The notes under the pieces: generated by a model | The model's database searches: none | What the model was told of the DNA's origin: nothing | Seen by the model: only the letters and a program-made list of their open reading frames with translations | Source: UBA4717 sp045577925 | Lineage (GTDB): Bacteria; Bacillota; Clostridia; Oscillospirales; CAG-272 | Assembly: GCA_045577925.1 (NCBI GenBank) | Contig: JAZNJH010000025.1 | Coordinates: 40,845-104,844, forward strand | Length of the DNA: 64,000 nt | Reading direction: 5' to 3' | Part shown: positions 31,183-40,511 of the stretch, piece by piece | How the letters are laid out: every line of letters begins with the position of its first letter | How positions within the stretch are numbered: the stretch's first letter is position 1 | Translations under genes and position numbers: made by a program

Positions 31183-34100
31183 TTATATTTTGTAATAATC
31201 GGATGCAGACTTGAAGAGCTTGATATCATAGTCGCCGTCAACGTTTTTGTATGTGCCCATACTGATACGTTCGCTGTGTCCCATCTTACCGATTACTCTG
31301 CCGTCGGGAGATGTGATACCCTCGATAGCATAGTCGCTCGAGTTGGGGTTATATGATATATCAAACGTGGGATTACCGTTTATATCGGCATACTGAGTTG
31401 CGATTTGTCCGTTTGCCGCAAGCTTTTCTATCAGCTCTGCCGGTGCTATAAATCTTCCCTCTCCGTGTGAGATCGGTACGTTGTATATCTCACCCGGCTT
31501 TGTGTTCATGAGCCACGGGGACTTGTTTGAAAGAACGCGGGTACGAACGATTCTCGACTGGTGGCGTCCGATAACGTTATACGTAAGAGTCGGATCATTT
31601 TCACCGATATCGCATATTTCACCGTAAGGTACAAGTCCGAGCTTTATAAGTGCCTGGAAGCCGTTACATATACCGCACATAAGTCCGTCGCGGTTCTTAA
31701 GCAGATTGTTTACCGCATCTGTAAGCTTGGGGTTACGGAAGAAGGCAGTTATAAACTTACCCGATCCGTCCGGCTCGTCGCCGCCCGAGAATCCTCCGGG
31801 TATGAAGATTACCTGAGATTTTTCGATTCTCTTGAGTGCTTCCTCAACAGATTCTGCTATGTCAGCGCCCGTTATATTTCTTATAACGAATATATCCGCT
31901 TCAAGACCTGCGCGCTCTGCCGCTCTCGCGCTGTCGTATTCGCAGTTTGTTCCGGGGAATACGGGAATGAGTACACGCGGCTTTGCTACCCCGATCTTTG
32001 CATGAGTAAGCGCGTTTGCATCTCTGTGAGTTTCGGGTAAATTAAGCTTCTTTTCTTCAACCTTTATATTGCAGGAGAAAACGCTCTCAAGCTTGTTTTC
32101 GTAAATTTCAAGAAGCTCGTGCGAGCATACCTTTTCTTCTCCAAGTACAAACGGGCACTTCTTTGTTGTCTTACCGAGGTATATTTCACCCTCAACAGGA
32201 GCATCGTCGCACATTTCGAGCACGAACGCGCCGTAATTGTATCCAAAGAGTGTTTCAAGTTTGGTCTCTTCATTAAACTCAAAGCCAAGACCGTTACCAA
32301 AGCACATCTTCATAACTGCTTCTGCAACGCCGCCGTAGGTGGGTGTGTAAGCAGCACTTACTCTGCCTGCGCGCATAAGAGCGTTTACCTTATCGTAAAG
32401 AGCAAGCTCAGACTCGCTTACGGGAAGTTCGTCCTTGTCATATTCGGGCACAAGAAGGATTACTCTGCTGTCTGCATTTTTGAATTCAGGCGAAACTACG
32501 TCTAAAAGCTTACCTGTCGTTACAGCAAATGAAACGAGTGTTGGCGGAACGTCTATATTTTCAAAAGTACCGCTCATCGAGTCCTTACCGCCTATTGAAG
32601 CAGACGAGTAATCAAGCTGTGCCGCAAAAGCACCGAGTAGTGCCGCCATAGGCTTGCCCCAACGCTTAGGATCGCGCATCGGCTTTTCAAAATATTCCTG
32701 GAAAGTAAGGAATACTTCGTTTTTATCAGCACCCGTTGCGATGAGCTTGGATATTGATTCAACAACCGCAAGATATGCGCCGTGGTAGGGGCTCTTTTCT
32801 GTAATATAGGGGTTATATCCCCAGGACATGAAGGAAACGGTATCCGTTTCGCCATGCTCAAGCGGGATCTTATGTACCATTGCCTGAATAGGTGTATGCT
32901 GGAGCGAGCCGCCAAACGGCATAAGCACGCTTCCTGCGCCGATAGTTGAGTCAAAACGCTCGGAAAGTCCGCGCTTTGAGCATACGTTAAGATCGCCTGC
33001 GAGTGCGCGCATACCCTTTTCAAAGCTTTCAGGTATTTCCTTTTCAAATGCACTCGGGGTGTCAAGTGTTATGTCAATATGCTTTTCAGCACCGTTAGAA
33101 TTGAGAAATTCTCTTGATATATCAACGATCTTCTTGCCGTTATGAACCATAACGAGTCTCGGCTCTGCCGTAACTTTTGCAACGGGAGTTGCTTCAAGGT
33201 TTTCGCTCTTTGCTATCTCTATAAAGCGCTCTGCGTCCTTTGCTTCAACGACTATTGCCATTCTCTCCTGGCTTTCGGATATTGCAAGCTCTGTTCCGTC
33301 AAGTCCGTCATATTTCTTAGGAACTGCATTAAGATTAATCTCAAGACCGTCTGCAAGCTCACCGACTGCAACAGACACGCCGCCTGCTCCAAAGTCGTTA
33401 CAACGCTTTATAAGTTTTGCCGCTTCTGCGTTTCTGAAAAGTCTTTGTAATTTTCTCTCTTCGGGAGCATTACCCTTCTGAACTTCTGCACCGCAGGTTT
33501 CAAGAGAAGCCTTTGTATGCGATTTTGACGAGCCTGTTGCGCCGCCGCAACCGTCACGGCCCGTTCTGCCGCCGAGAAGTATTACTATATCACCGTCGCC
33601 GGGCACTTCACGGCGAACGTTCTTTGCCGGAGCCGCACCGAGTACAGCACCGATCTCCATACGCTTTGCCGCGTAGCCGTCGTGATATAATTCGTCAACC
33701 ATACCCGTAGCAAGACCGATCTGGTTACCGTATGAGGAATATCCTGCCGCCGCAGTCGTAACTATCTTACGCTGAGGAAGCTTGCCGGGGATAGTTTCAG
33801 CAACAGGGCGTGTCGGGTCAGCCGCACCCGTTACTCTCATTGCCGCATATACGTATGAACGTCCCGAAAGGGGATCGCGTATTGCACCGCCGATACAGCT
33901 TGCCGCACCGCCGTAGGGCTCGTTCTCTGTTGGGTGGTTGTGTGTTTCATTTTTAAAGAGAAGCAGATAATCAACGTCTTCTCCGTCGATATTTGCCTTT
34001 ATCTTAACTGTACAAGCGTTTATCTCGTCAGACTCATCAAGAGCATCGAGTTTGCCCTCACTCTTTAAGTAGCGTGCACCGAGTGTTGCTATATCCATAA

Positions 34101-34890
34101 GATTAACGGGCTTTGTTCTGCCAAGCTTTTTGCGTGTTTCCACATATCTGTTGTACGCAGCTTCAAGCTTTTCGTCCTCAAATTTAACGTTGTCAACAGT
34201 AGTTAAAAACGTTGTGTGACGGCAGTGGTCCGACCAATACGTATCTATCATACGTATTTCTGTTATAGTGGGATTGCGCTTTTCTTCTCTGAAATAGTCG
34301 CGGCAGAATCTGAGGTCGTCCGCGTCCATCGCAAGTCCCATATCGCTTGCCATTTTCGCAAGCTCTGCATCTTCAAGGTCTATAAATCCCTCAATAGTTT
34401 TAACGTCCGCAGGGATCTCCGTTTCCATTTTAAGTGTTTCGGGAAGCTCAAAGGAAGCAAAACGGCTTTCAACGGGGTTGATTACGTATTTCTGAATCTC
34501 CTCGAGTTCCTTTTCGCTTATATCACCGTAAAGCGCATATATCTTTGCAGTACGTACAAGGGGTTTTTCGCCCATGGATATGATCTGTATGCACTGTGCC
34601 GCAGAGTCAGCTCTCATATCAAACTGACCGGGAAGGCTTTCAACGGCAAATACCGCACAAGCACCCTCAAAGTCGGCACTATCGTATATATCGTCGATCT
34701 GAGGCTCTGAAAACACCTTTGCTTTTGCCGCTTCGAAAAGGTCTGCGTCGATATTTTCCACGTCATATCTGTTAACAACGCGAAGATCATCGAGCCCTTC
34801 GATTCTGAGCACCGTGTTTATGTCGGACTTAAGAGAGCGTGCTTCGGCAGCAAACTCGCGCTTTTTCTCGACAAATATTCTGTATACCAT
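31183..34890 (-). CDS. purL: Phosphoribosylformylglycinamidine synthase, single-chain
   Basis: A 1235-aa large-type FGAM synthase that amidates FGAR using glutamine and ATP. The order is: N-terminal PurS-like region, linker, two AIR-synthase-like halves (DTYWSDHCRHTTF, FKNETHNHPTENEPYGGAA, CNDFGAGGVSVAVGE), then a C-terminal glutaminase with PVFPGTNCEYDS, nucleophile Cys in LMCGICNGFQ and His-Glu in SHGEGRF. The glutaminase is intact, unlike that of PurF. ATG 34890 is used because MVYRIFVEKK follows AAAGGAAA; eight upstream codons are not conserved. Last gene of the purine operon. Confidence 0.96.
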   Translation of the reverse strand: MVYRIFVEKKREFAAEARSLKSDINTVLRIEGLDDLRVVNRYDVENIDADLFEAAKAKVFSEPQIDDIYDSADFEGACAVFAVESLPGQFDMRADSAAQCIQIISMGEKPLVRTAKIYALYGDISEKELEEIQKYVINPVESRFASFELPETLKMETEIPADVKTIEGFIDLEDAELAKMASDMGLAMDADDLRFCRDYFREEKRNPTITEIRMIDTYWSDHCRHTTFLTTVDNVKFEDEKLEAAYNRYVETRKKLGRTKPVNLMDIATLGARYLKSEGKLDALDESDEINACTVKIKANIDGEDVDYLLLFKNETHNHPTENEPYGGAASCIGGAIRDPLSGRSYVYAAMRVTGAADPTRPVAETIPGKLPQRKIVTTAAAGYSSYGNQIGLATGMVDELYHDGYAAKRMEIGAVLGAAPAKNVRREVPGDGDIVILLGGRTGRDGCGGATGSSKSHTKASLETCGAEVQKGNAPEERKLQRLFRNAEAAKLIKRCNDFGAGGVSVAVGELADGLEINLNAVPKKYDGLDGTELAISESQERMAIVVEAKDAERFIEIAKSENLEATPVAKVTAEPRLVMVHNGKKIVDISREFLNSNGAEKHIDITLDTPSAFEKEIPESFEKGMRALAGDLNVCSKRGLSERFDSTIGAGSVLMPFGGSLQHTPIQAMVHKIPLEHGETDTVSFMSWGYNPYITEKSPYHGAYLAVVESISKLIATGADKNEVFLTFQEYFEKPMRDPKRWGKPMAALLGAFAAQLDYSSASIGGKDSMSGTFENIDVPPTLVSFAVTTGKLLDVVSPEFKNADSRVILLVPEYDKDELPVSESELALYDKVNALMRAGRVSAAYTPTYGGVAEAVMKMCFGNGLGFEFNEETKLETLFGYNYGAFVLEMCDDAPVEGEIYLGKTTKKCPFVLGEEKVCSHELLEIYENKLESVFSCNIKVEEKKLNLPETHRDANALTHAKIGVAKPRVLIPVFPGTNCEYDSARAAERAGLEADIFVIRNITGADIAESVEEALKRIEKSQVIFIPGGFSGGDEPDGSGKFITAFFRNPKLTDAVNNLLKNRDGLMCGICNGFQALIKLGLVPYGEICDIGENDPTLTYNVIGRHQSRIVRTRVLSNKSPWLMNTKPGEIYNVPISHGEGRFIAPAELIEKLAANGQIATQYADINGNPTFDISYNPNSSDYAIEGITSPDGRVIGKMGHSERISMGTYKNVDGDYDIKLFKSASDYYKI

Positions 34891-34910
34891 AATTATTTCC
34901 TTTCTTAAGC

Positions 34911-36170
34911 TCAAGCCTTCAGCGCTCTCGCTCCGATATCGTGGCGGAAGTACTTGTTTTCAAAAGTTATCTTTTCGGCTTCGGCATATGATAAGTCTAC
35001 TGCCTCTTTAAGAGTGCCGCCGACACATGACACTGCAAGAACTCTGCCTCCTGCAGTGTAAAGGCTTTCGCCTTCACGCTTTGCTCCTGCGATATAAACG
35101 CATGCGCCTGTATCACGTTCGCCCTTTATTTCAAAGCCCGTTTCATACTTTCCGGGATATCCGTTTGATGCAAGCACCAATGTGCATGAGTGCTTGTCTG
35201 CAAACTTAACCTCTGTTTCAGAAAGCTTCCCTGCGCTTACGGCGCGCATTACGGTAAAGAGGTCGGACTCTAAAAGCGGAAGCACCGCCTGAGTTTCGGG
35301 ATCGCCGAAACGGCAGTTATATTCGATAACCTTAGGTCCGTTTGCGGTAAGCATAAGTCCGAAGTAAAGGCAGCCTTTAAACGTTCTGCCTTCAGCCTTC
35401 ATAGCATTTACGGTCGGCATGAATATTTTATCCATACACTCTGCTGCAATATCTGCAGTATAGTACGGATTGGGTGCTATCGCTCCCATTCCGCCCGTGT
35501 TGAGCCCTGTATCGTTGTCGCCCGCTCTCTTATGGTCCATTGACGACACCATTGGAACAAGAGTGTTTCCATCTGTGAAAGCAAGCACCGATACCTCGGG
35601 ACCCTCTAAAAATTCTTCAATAACCACGCGGCTGCCGCTTTCGCCGAAAAGCTTATCGGCCATCATTGAGCGTACCGCTTCTATTGCTTCATCACGAGTC
35701 TGTGCTATTATAACACCCTTGCCAAGCGCAAGTCCGTCTGCTTTTACAACAACGGGTGCCGGAATTGTGTTAAGATATGCTATTGCCGATTCCATATTAT
35801 CAAAGGTCTCGTAAGCTGCTGTGGGAATAGAATATTTCTTCATAAGGTTTTTTGAGAAAACCTTGCTTCCCTCAATAATAGCCGCCGCCTTTGTAGGACC
35901 GAAGCATTCGATTCCGATTTCATTTAGTGCATCTACCGCACCGAGCACAAGCGGATCATCGGGAGCAACTACCGCATAGTCAATGCCCGTATTTTTTGCA
36001 AATTCAACAATGCCGTCTATATCCTTTGCGCCGATATTCACACATTCAGCATCGCGTGATATACCGCCGTTACCCGGCAGTGCATAAAGCTTTTCTATTT
36101 CAGGCGACTTTTTCAGCGCCTTTATAATTGCATGCTCGCGGCCGCCGCCGCCAACTACCATTACTTTCAT
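34911..36170 (-). CDS. purD: Phosphoribosylamine-glycine ligase
   Basis: A 419-aa GAR synthetase that joins phosphoribosylamine and glycine with ATP. MKVMVVGGGGREHAI is the N-terminal signature; ATP-grasp residues include PVVVKADGLALGKGV, the GPEVSVLAF segment and LNTGGMGAI, plus EYNCRFGDPETQ. It lies 20 bases upstream of purL with GGAG before its ATG. Interior gene of the purine operon. Confidence 0.96.
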   Translation of the reverse strand: MKVMVVGGGGREHAIIKALKKSPEIEKLYALPGNGGISRDAECVNIGAKDIDGIVEFAKNTGIDYAVVAPDDPLVLGAVDALNEIGIECFGPTKAAAIIEGSKVFSKNLMKKYSIPTAAYETFDNMESAIAYLNTIPAPVVVKADGLALGKGVIIAQTRDEAIEAVRSMMADKLFGESGSRVVIEEFLEGPEVSVLAFTDGNTLVPMVSSMDHKRAGDNDTGLNTGGMGAIAPNPYYTADIAAECMDKIFMPTVNAMKAEGRTFKGCLYFGLMLTANGPKVIEYNCRFGDPETQAVLPLLESDLFTVMRAVSAGKLSETEVKFADKHSCTLVLASNGYPGKYETGFEIKGERDTGACVYIAGAKREGESLYTAGGRVLAVSCVGGTLKEAVDLSYAEAEKITFENKYFRHDIGARALKA

Positions 36171-36210
36171 GTTTCTTCTCCGGATTCTTTGTTATTAAAG
36201 CTCACCGATA

Positions 36211-37395
36211 TCAGTGGTGGAAGAGTCTCATGCCGGTAAACGCCATAGCAATACCGTACTTGTTGCAGCAATCAATAACTATATCGTCGCGGATAGAGCC
36301 GCCGGGCTCTGCTATATATGAAACGCCGCTTCTGCGTGCGCGTTCAATGTTATCATCAAACGGGAAGAATGCGTCAGAACCAACTGACACACCTGTGATC
36401 GTTGCAAGGTATGCCTTCTGCTCTGCTCTTGTAAAGGGCTCGGGACGTACTGTAAAGTACTTCTGCCAATTGCCTTCGTCAAGAACGTCACCGCAGTCCT
36501 CGGAAATATATACGTCGATAACGTTATCGCGATCGGGTCTGCCAAGCTCAGGCTTGAAAGGAAGTCCGAGAACCTTGTCGTGCTGTCTTAAGTGCCATAT
36601 ATCAGCCTTTGTACCTGCAAGTCTTGTGCAATAAATTCTCGACTGCTGGCCTGCACCAACGCCGATAGCCTGTCCGCCCACAGCATAGCATACAGAGTTT
36701 GACTGTGTATATTTAAGTGTGATAAGCGCGATTATAAGGTCGATCTTTGCCGATTCGGGAATTTCCTTGTTTTCGGTAACAATGTTTGTAAGAAGCTCAC
36801 GGTCGATCTTGAAGTTGTTTCTTCCCTGCTCGAAGGTGATACCGAACACCTGCTTGATTTCTTTTTCTTCGGGAATATAGTCAGGGTCGATCTTTACTAT
36901 ATTATAATTGCCTTTTCTCTTGGACTTGAGTATTTCAAGAGCTTCGTCGGTATAACCGGGAGCGATAACTCCGTCTGAAACCTCACGCTTGATTATTGTT
37001 GCTGTTGTTACGTCGCAAACATCGGAAAGTGCGATCCAGTCACCGAATGATGACTGACGGTCCGTACCTCTTGCGCGAGCGTATGCGCAGGCAAGGGGAG
37101 AATCGTCAAGACCTTCGATATCGTCAACAAAGCAAGCCTTTTTAAGCTTTTCGTCAAGCTTTTTACCTACCGCGGCAGACGTGGGGCTTACGTGCTTGAA
37201 TGACGTTGCACAGGGCATACCCGTTGCCGCCTTTAACTCCTTAACAAGCTGCCAGGAATTGAAAGCATCAAGAAAGTTTATGTATCCGGGGCGGCCCGAA
37301 AGTATTTCTATCGGGAGCTCTGCACCATTTGACATATAGATTCTGGAAGGCTTCTGATTGGGGTTACAACCGTATTTAAGTTCAAATTCTCTCAT
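36211..37395 (-). CDS. Stand-alone AICAR formyltransferase (PurH C-terminal type)
   Basis: A 394-aa protein that matches only the AICAR transformylase half of bifunctional PurH: LKYGCNPNQKPSRI, GRPGYINFLDAFNSWQLV, ATSFKHVSPTSAAVG (catalytic Lys-His), RGTDRQSSFGDWIALSD and a late QAIGVGAGQQSRIYCTRLAG. It transfers formyl from 10-formyl-THF to AICAR, giving FAICAR. The MGS-like IMP cyclohydrolase domain normally fused at the N-terminus is absent; the next gene upstream (37407) supplies a PurO-type cyclohydrolase. GGAG precedes the ATG. Confidence 0.9.
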   Translation of the reverse strand: MREFELKYGCNPNQKPSRIYMSNGAELPIEILSGRPGYINFLDAFNSWQLVKELKAATGMPCATSFKHVSPTSAAVGKKLDEKLKKACFVDDIEGLDDSPLACAYARARGTDRQSSFGDWIALSDVCDVTTATIIKREVSDGVIAPGYTDEALEILKSKRKGNYNIVKIDPDYIPEEKEIKQVFGITFEQGRNNFKIDRELLTNIVTENKEIPESAKIDLIIALITLKYTQSNSVCYAVGGQAIGVGAGQQSRIYCTRLAGTKADIWHLRQHDKVLGLPFKPELGRPDRDNVIDVYISEDCGDVLDEGNWQKYFTVRPEPFTRAEQKAYLATITGVSVGSDAFFPFDDNIERARRSGVSYIAEPGGSIRDDIVIDCCNKYGIAMAFTGMRLFHH

Positions 37396-37406
37396 TGCTC
37401 TGCTCC

Positions 37407-38132
37407 TTATTTCACAAATTTATTTATAAGTCTTGATTCATACGTGCCGTCTGCAATTCTGATATATCTGACATAAAGCGAGATCTTGTTATCAGCGTTA
37501 AGACTGTTCCAAATATCGTTTGTAAATGCATCTATATCATTATCGATAGCAACTCTTTCAGGCTCACCCTCAAAGCTCGGAAGAGGACTTCCGTCCTTCA
37601 TATAAGTGTGAATAAAGTTTCCTATACCTGCAAGCGAGGGGTATGAGTATGTATATCTCATGCAGTCGGTGCCGTCACGGTCAGCAGACTTGAGTATGCT
37701 CATTTTGTATGTGTATTTGCCACCGTCGACCTTAAGTGCGGCGCTGATACGGGGTGTGAAGTTAGGCGCATCGGGCTCAAAGCAGCGTGTTTCGAGCGCT
37801 TCTTCAAACGTCTTGCCCTCTTTCATATAATCGTAAATAGTGTCAGTCTGATCACCGTTTGTAACGATAGTCGTATTATCCCAAACCTTTACGGGAGAAT
37901 AAATAATAAGCGAGGGATCTTCAACCTTGGATTCATCAAAGGGCGCTGTGATTATCTCACCGCCTGCCTTTTCTTCAAAAACACGATTACGGCTGTTTTC
38001 GCTTCTTCCCATAATAAAGTATGCGAAAACTGCATTTTCACCGTCGGGTGTTGTGCCGACAACTATTCCGCGTCCGGGATAGGTGCATGAATTCAAAAGG
38101 TCGTTTAATTTCAAAGTATCAAGTGCGCTCAT
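37407..38132 (-). CDS. IMP cyclohydrolase, PurO type
   Basis: A 241-aa protein of the IMP_cyclohyd (PurO-like) family: YPGRGIVVG near the start, YFIMGRSENSRNRVF, DPSLIIYSPV and TPRISA. It closes FAICAR to IMP, the last step of the pathway. PurO was described first in archaea; bacterial relatives occur where purH is split, as here. It stands 11 bases upstream of the AICAR transformylase gene, so the two should act in sequence. AAAGGAAG precedes the ATG. Confidence 0.88.
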   Translation of the reverse strand: MSALDTLKLNDLLNSCTYPGRGIVVGTTPDGENAVFAYFIMGRSENSRNRVFEEKAGGEIITAPFDESKVEDPSLIIYSPVKVWDNTTIVTNGDQTDTIYDYMKEGKTFEEALETRCFEPDAPNFTPRISAALKVDGGKYTYKMSILKSADRDGTDCMRYTYSYPSLAGIGNFIHTYMKDGSPLPSFEGEPERVAIDNDIDAFTNDIWNSLNADNKISLYVRYIRIADGTYESRLINKFVK

Positions 38133-38147
38133 AATTATCTTCCTTTC

Positions 38148-38765
38148 TTAGTTAACAAGTTCGTTTTTCTTTTTGGAAACGATATCCCGACATACCTTTT
38201 CGCATGCAACGGGAAGTATCTTCCATTCTGCCTGTCGCATTACACGGCGCTGAAGCATTTCGGGTGTATCGTGTGCTCCAACGGCTACCGCTTTCTGCAT
38301 GATTATTCTGCCGCCGTCGGGTACTTCGTTTACAAAATGCACCGTTGCGCCCGTCACCTTGACTCCGTACGCAAGCGCCGCTTCATGAACCTTGAGTCCA
38401 TAAAAGCCCTTCCCGCAGAAAGAGGGGATCAAAGATGGGTGTACGTTGATTATTCTTTCAGGATAACGCGATGTGAATTTTTCCGTAAGTATACACATAA
38501 ATCCCGCAAGTACGATAAGATCGATCTCGTATTCATCAAGAAGCTTTATGATCTGATCTTCTATATCTACCTCGCTGCCGCGCTTGACGATAGCGGTATC
38601 TATTGAATTTTCCCTTGCCCTTACGAGAGCATAAGCATCGCTGTTATTTGAAATAACGAGCTCTATTTTACCGTGCTTGATAATATTTTTGTTTTGGGCA
38701 TCAATAAGTGCCTGCAGATTCGTTCCGCCTCCGGACACGAGAACTGCTATTTTTGCTGTGGTCAT
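38148..38765 (-). CDS. purN: Phosphoribosylglycinamide formyltransferase
   Basis: A 205-aa folate-dependent GAR transformylase: KIAVLVSGGGTNLQALI at the start, LAGFMCIL, the catalytic region INVHPSLIPSFCGKGFYG and VTGATVHFVNEVPDGG with the conserved Asn-His-Asp. It uses 10-formyl-THF, like the AICAR step. GGAG is before ATG 38765. It lies between the FNT gene and the PurO-type gene in the purine operon. Confidence 0.96.
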   Translation of the reverse strand: MTTAKIAVLVSGGGTNLQALIDAQNKNIIKHGKIELVISNNSDAYALVRARENSIDTAIVKRGSEVDIEDQIIKLLDEYEIDLIVLAGFMCILTEKFTSRYPERIINVHPSLIPSFCGKGFYGLKVHEAALAYGVKVTGATVHFVNEVPDGGRIIMQKAVAVGAHDTPEMLQRRVMRQAEWKILPVACEKVCRDIVSKKKNELVN

Positions 38766-38804
38766 CAGATTCTCCTGTAAATATGTCCAAGTTATAATTC
38801 TCTT

Positions 38805-39428
38805 TTAATCTTTAATTTCGCCGGCAAGCTTTTTAACAAGCGGAATAAAGCAACCGCCAAGCGTATTGCCGACAACCGCAAGTCCTAAAAATCCCCATAC
38901 TTCGGGATTGAACATTCTTGCCGTGAAAAAGTAATACATATCTGCTATCGAGTGCTCATATCCCGAAAGAATGAACACTGGAACGCAAAAGATTATGCCT
39001 GCGATACTGTTTTTTCTTGCGAATATCGTTACTGCAACATACATAAGTATTCCGCACATAAAAGCAGATGCAAGTGTGGAAGGTATACCTCTTACAAGCT
39101 TACCCTCGCACATAACGCGCGCAGTTTCCCAAAGTGCATCAGACGTTGATATATTGCATATGTAAGCAGCAGTAAGCGTTCCGAGCATATTACCTATAAG
39201 GCAGGTAAAGAGAAGCGGTATATCCTGCTTTTTGTTTTCGCTGTATACTATCGCTCCGACTTTTCCTGTAAACAGGTGAAGTCCAAGCATGCAAATGGTA
39301 AGAAGCGCAACTGCAAAAAAGACAGCGCCCTCAATTCCGCCAAGCTTTAAGTTGACCGTACCGCCTATTCCTATCATCACGCCGCCCGCAAAACTAAGCG
39401 CAAGCGACTGACGTGCGCGGCTTAGCAA
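38805..39428 (-). CDS. Short formate/nitrite transporter family (FNT) channel
   Basis: A 207-aa, six-helix membrane protein of the FocA/NirC family with LGLHLFTGKVG and the family signature SGYEHSIADMYYF (usually GFEHSVANMY). It is shorter than most FNT proteins (about 250-280 aa), mostly at the termini. The start is TTG 39428, overlapping the purM stop and preceded by AAGGTGG; the next Met would remove the first helix. Its place between purM and purN suggests import or export of formate feeding 10-formyl-THF, or of a related small anion; that is inference. Confidence 0.82.
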   Translation of the reverse strand: MLSRARQSLALSFAGGVMIGIGGTVNLKLGGIEGAVFFAVALLTICMLGLHLFTGKVGAIVYSENKKQDIPLLFTCLIGNMLGTLTAAYICNISTSDALWETARVMCEGKLVRGIPSTLASAFMCGILMYVAVTIFARKNSIAGIIFCVPVFILSGYEHSIADMYYFFTARMFNPEVWGFLGLAVVGNTLGGCFIPLVKKLAGEIKD

Positions 39429-40465
39429 AGCACCACCTTATCTGCGTCCTCGGTAATTTCACCGATAACGCGCGCGTCCGGTTCTCCGTTTGCCGCAAGT
39501 ATTTCAAGTGCTGTGTCAACGTCCTTTGCATCAACAACGAACGCCATGCCAACACCCATATTGAATGTGTTATACATATCTCTTTCGGGAATATTGCCCG
39601 TCTTCTGTAAAAGCTCGAATACAGGAAGCTTCGGAAGCTTTTCCTTGTATATCTTAGCGCAAAGTCCGTCGGGTATTGCGCGCGGAATGTTCTCATAGAA
39701 GCCGCCGCCCGTTACGTGAGATACGCTCTTTACAGTGATTTTTTCAAAGAGAGCAAGCATCGGCTTTACATATATCTTTGTAGGCGCTAAAAGGGCTTCT
39801 CCGAGCGACTTGCCGTCAAGCTCTGCTCTCGGTGCTTTGAGGTCGCAGTTTTCAACGTCAAATACATGTCTTACAAGAGAAAATCCGTTGGAATGAACAC
39901 CGCTTGAAGGAATACCGATAACAACGTCACCGGCCTTCATCTTGCTCTTGTCAAGAACTGCAGGTCTGTCTACTATACCAACAGAAAATCCTGCAAGGTC
40001 GTACTCGTCTTCGGGATAGAAGCCGGGCATTTCTGCCGTTTCTCCGCCGATGAGCGCCGCACCCGCCATAACACATCCGTCTGCAACGCCTTTAACTATG
40101 TCTGCAACTCTTTCGGGCACGTTCTTTCCAAGTGCAATATAGTCAAAGAAGAAAAGCGGCTTTGCGCCTGAGCATATTATATCGTTTACGCACATTGCAA
40201 CGCAGTCGATACCTACTGTATCATGCTTATCCATAAGAAAAGCGATTTTTAGCTTAGTACCAACGCCGTCGGTGCCGCCAACAAGAACGGGAGAGGTATA
40301 TCCCTTCAAATCAAGGGCAAAAAGTCCTCCGAAATCACCGATACCCGAAATTGCACCTTCGGTAACAGTTTTTGCAATGTGTGCTTTCATCAGTTCAACT
40401 GCTTTGTAGCCGGCTGTTATATCAACGCCCGCTGCCTTGTAGCTTTCGCTGTAGCTCTTTGACAT
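39422..40465 (-). CDS. purM: Phosphoribosylformylglycinamidine cyclo-ligase (AIR synthase)
   Basis: A 347-aa AIR synthase: SYKAAGVDITAGYKAVELMK, GVGTKLKIAF, VNDIICSGAKPLFFFDY, the ATP-loop GGETAEMPGFY and HVTGGGFYENIPR. It cyclises FGAM with ATP. Its stop overlaps the FNT start by 7 bases. AAAGGAATA precedes ATG 40465. Interior gene of the purine operon. Confidence 0.96.
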   Translation of the reverse strand: MSKSYSESYKAAGVDITAGYKAVELMKAHIAKTVTEGAISGIGDFGGLFALDLKGYTSPVLVGGTDGVGTKLKIAFLMDKHDTVGIDCVAMCVNDIICSGAKPLFFFDYIALGKNVPERVADIVKGVADGCVMAGAALIGGETAEMPGFYPEDEYDLAGFSVGIVDRPAVLDKSKMKAGDVVIGIPSSGVHSNGFSLVRHVFDVENCDLKAPRAELDGKSLGEALLAPTKIYVKPMLALFEKITVKSVSHVTGGGFYENIPRAIPDGLCAKIYKEKLPKLPVFELLQKTGNIPERDMYNTFNMGVGMAFVVDAKDVDTALEILAANGEPDARVIGEITEDADKVVLC

Positions 40466-40511
40466 TTTTATATTCCTTTCGTTATAAAAAATTTTTATAT
40501 TTATTATTCTC

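Noticed and set aside
31561..32505. Plus-strand frames opposite purL
   Set aside because: Shadow frames antisense to strongly conserved purL, with Cys/Arg-rich random composition.
34891..34914. Longer purL start
   Set aside because: Adds eight unconserved residues and ignores the Shine-Dalgarno in front of ATG 34890.
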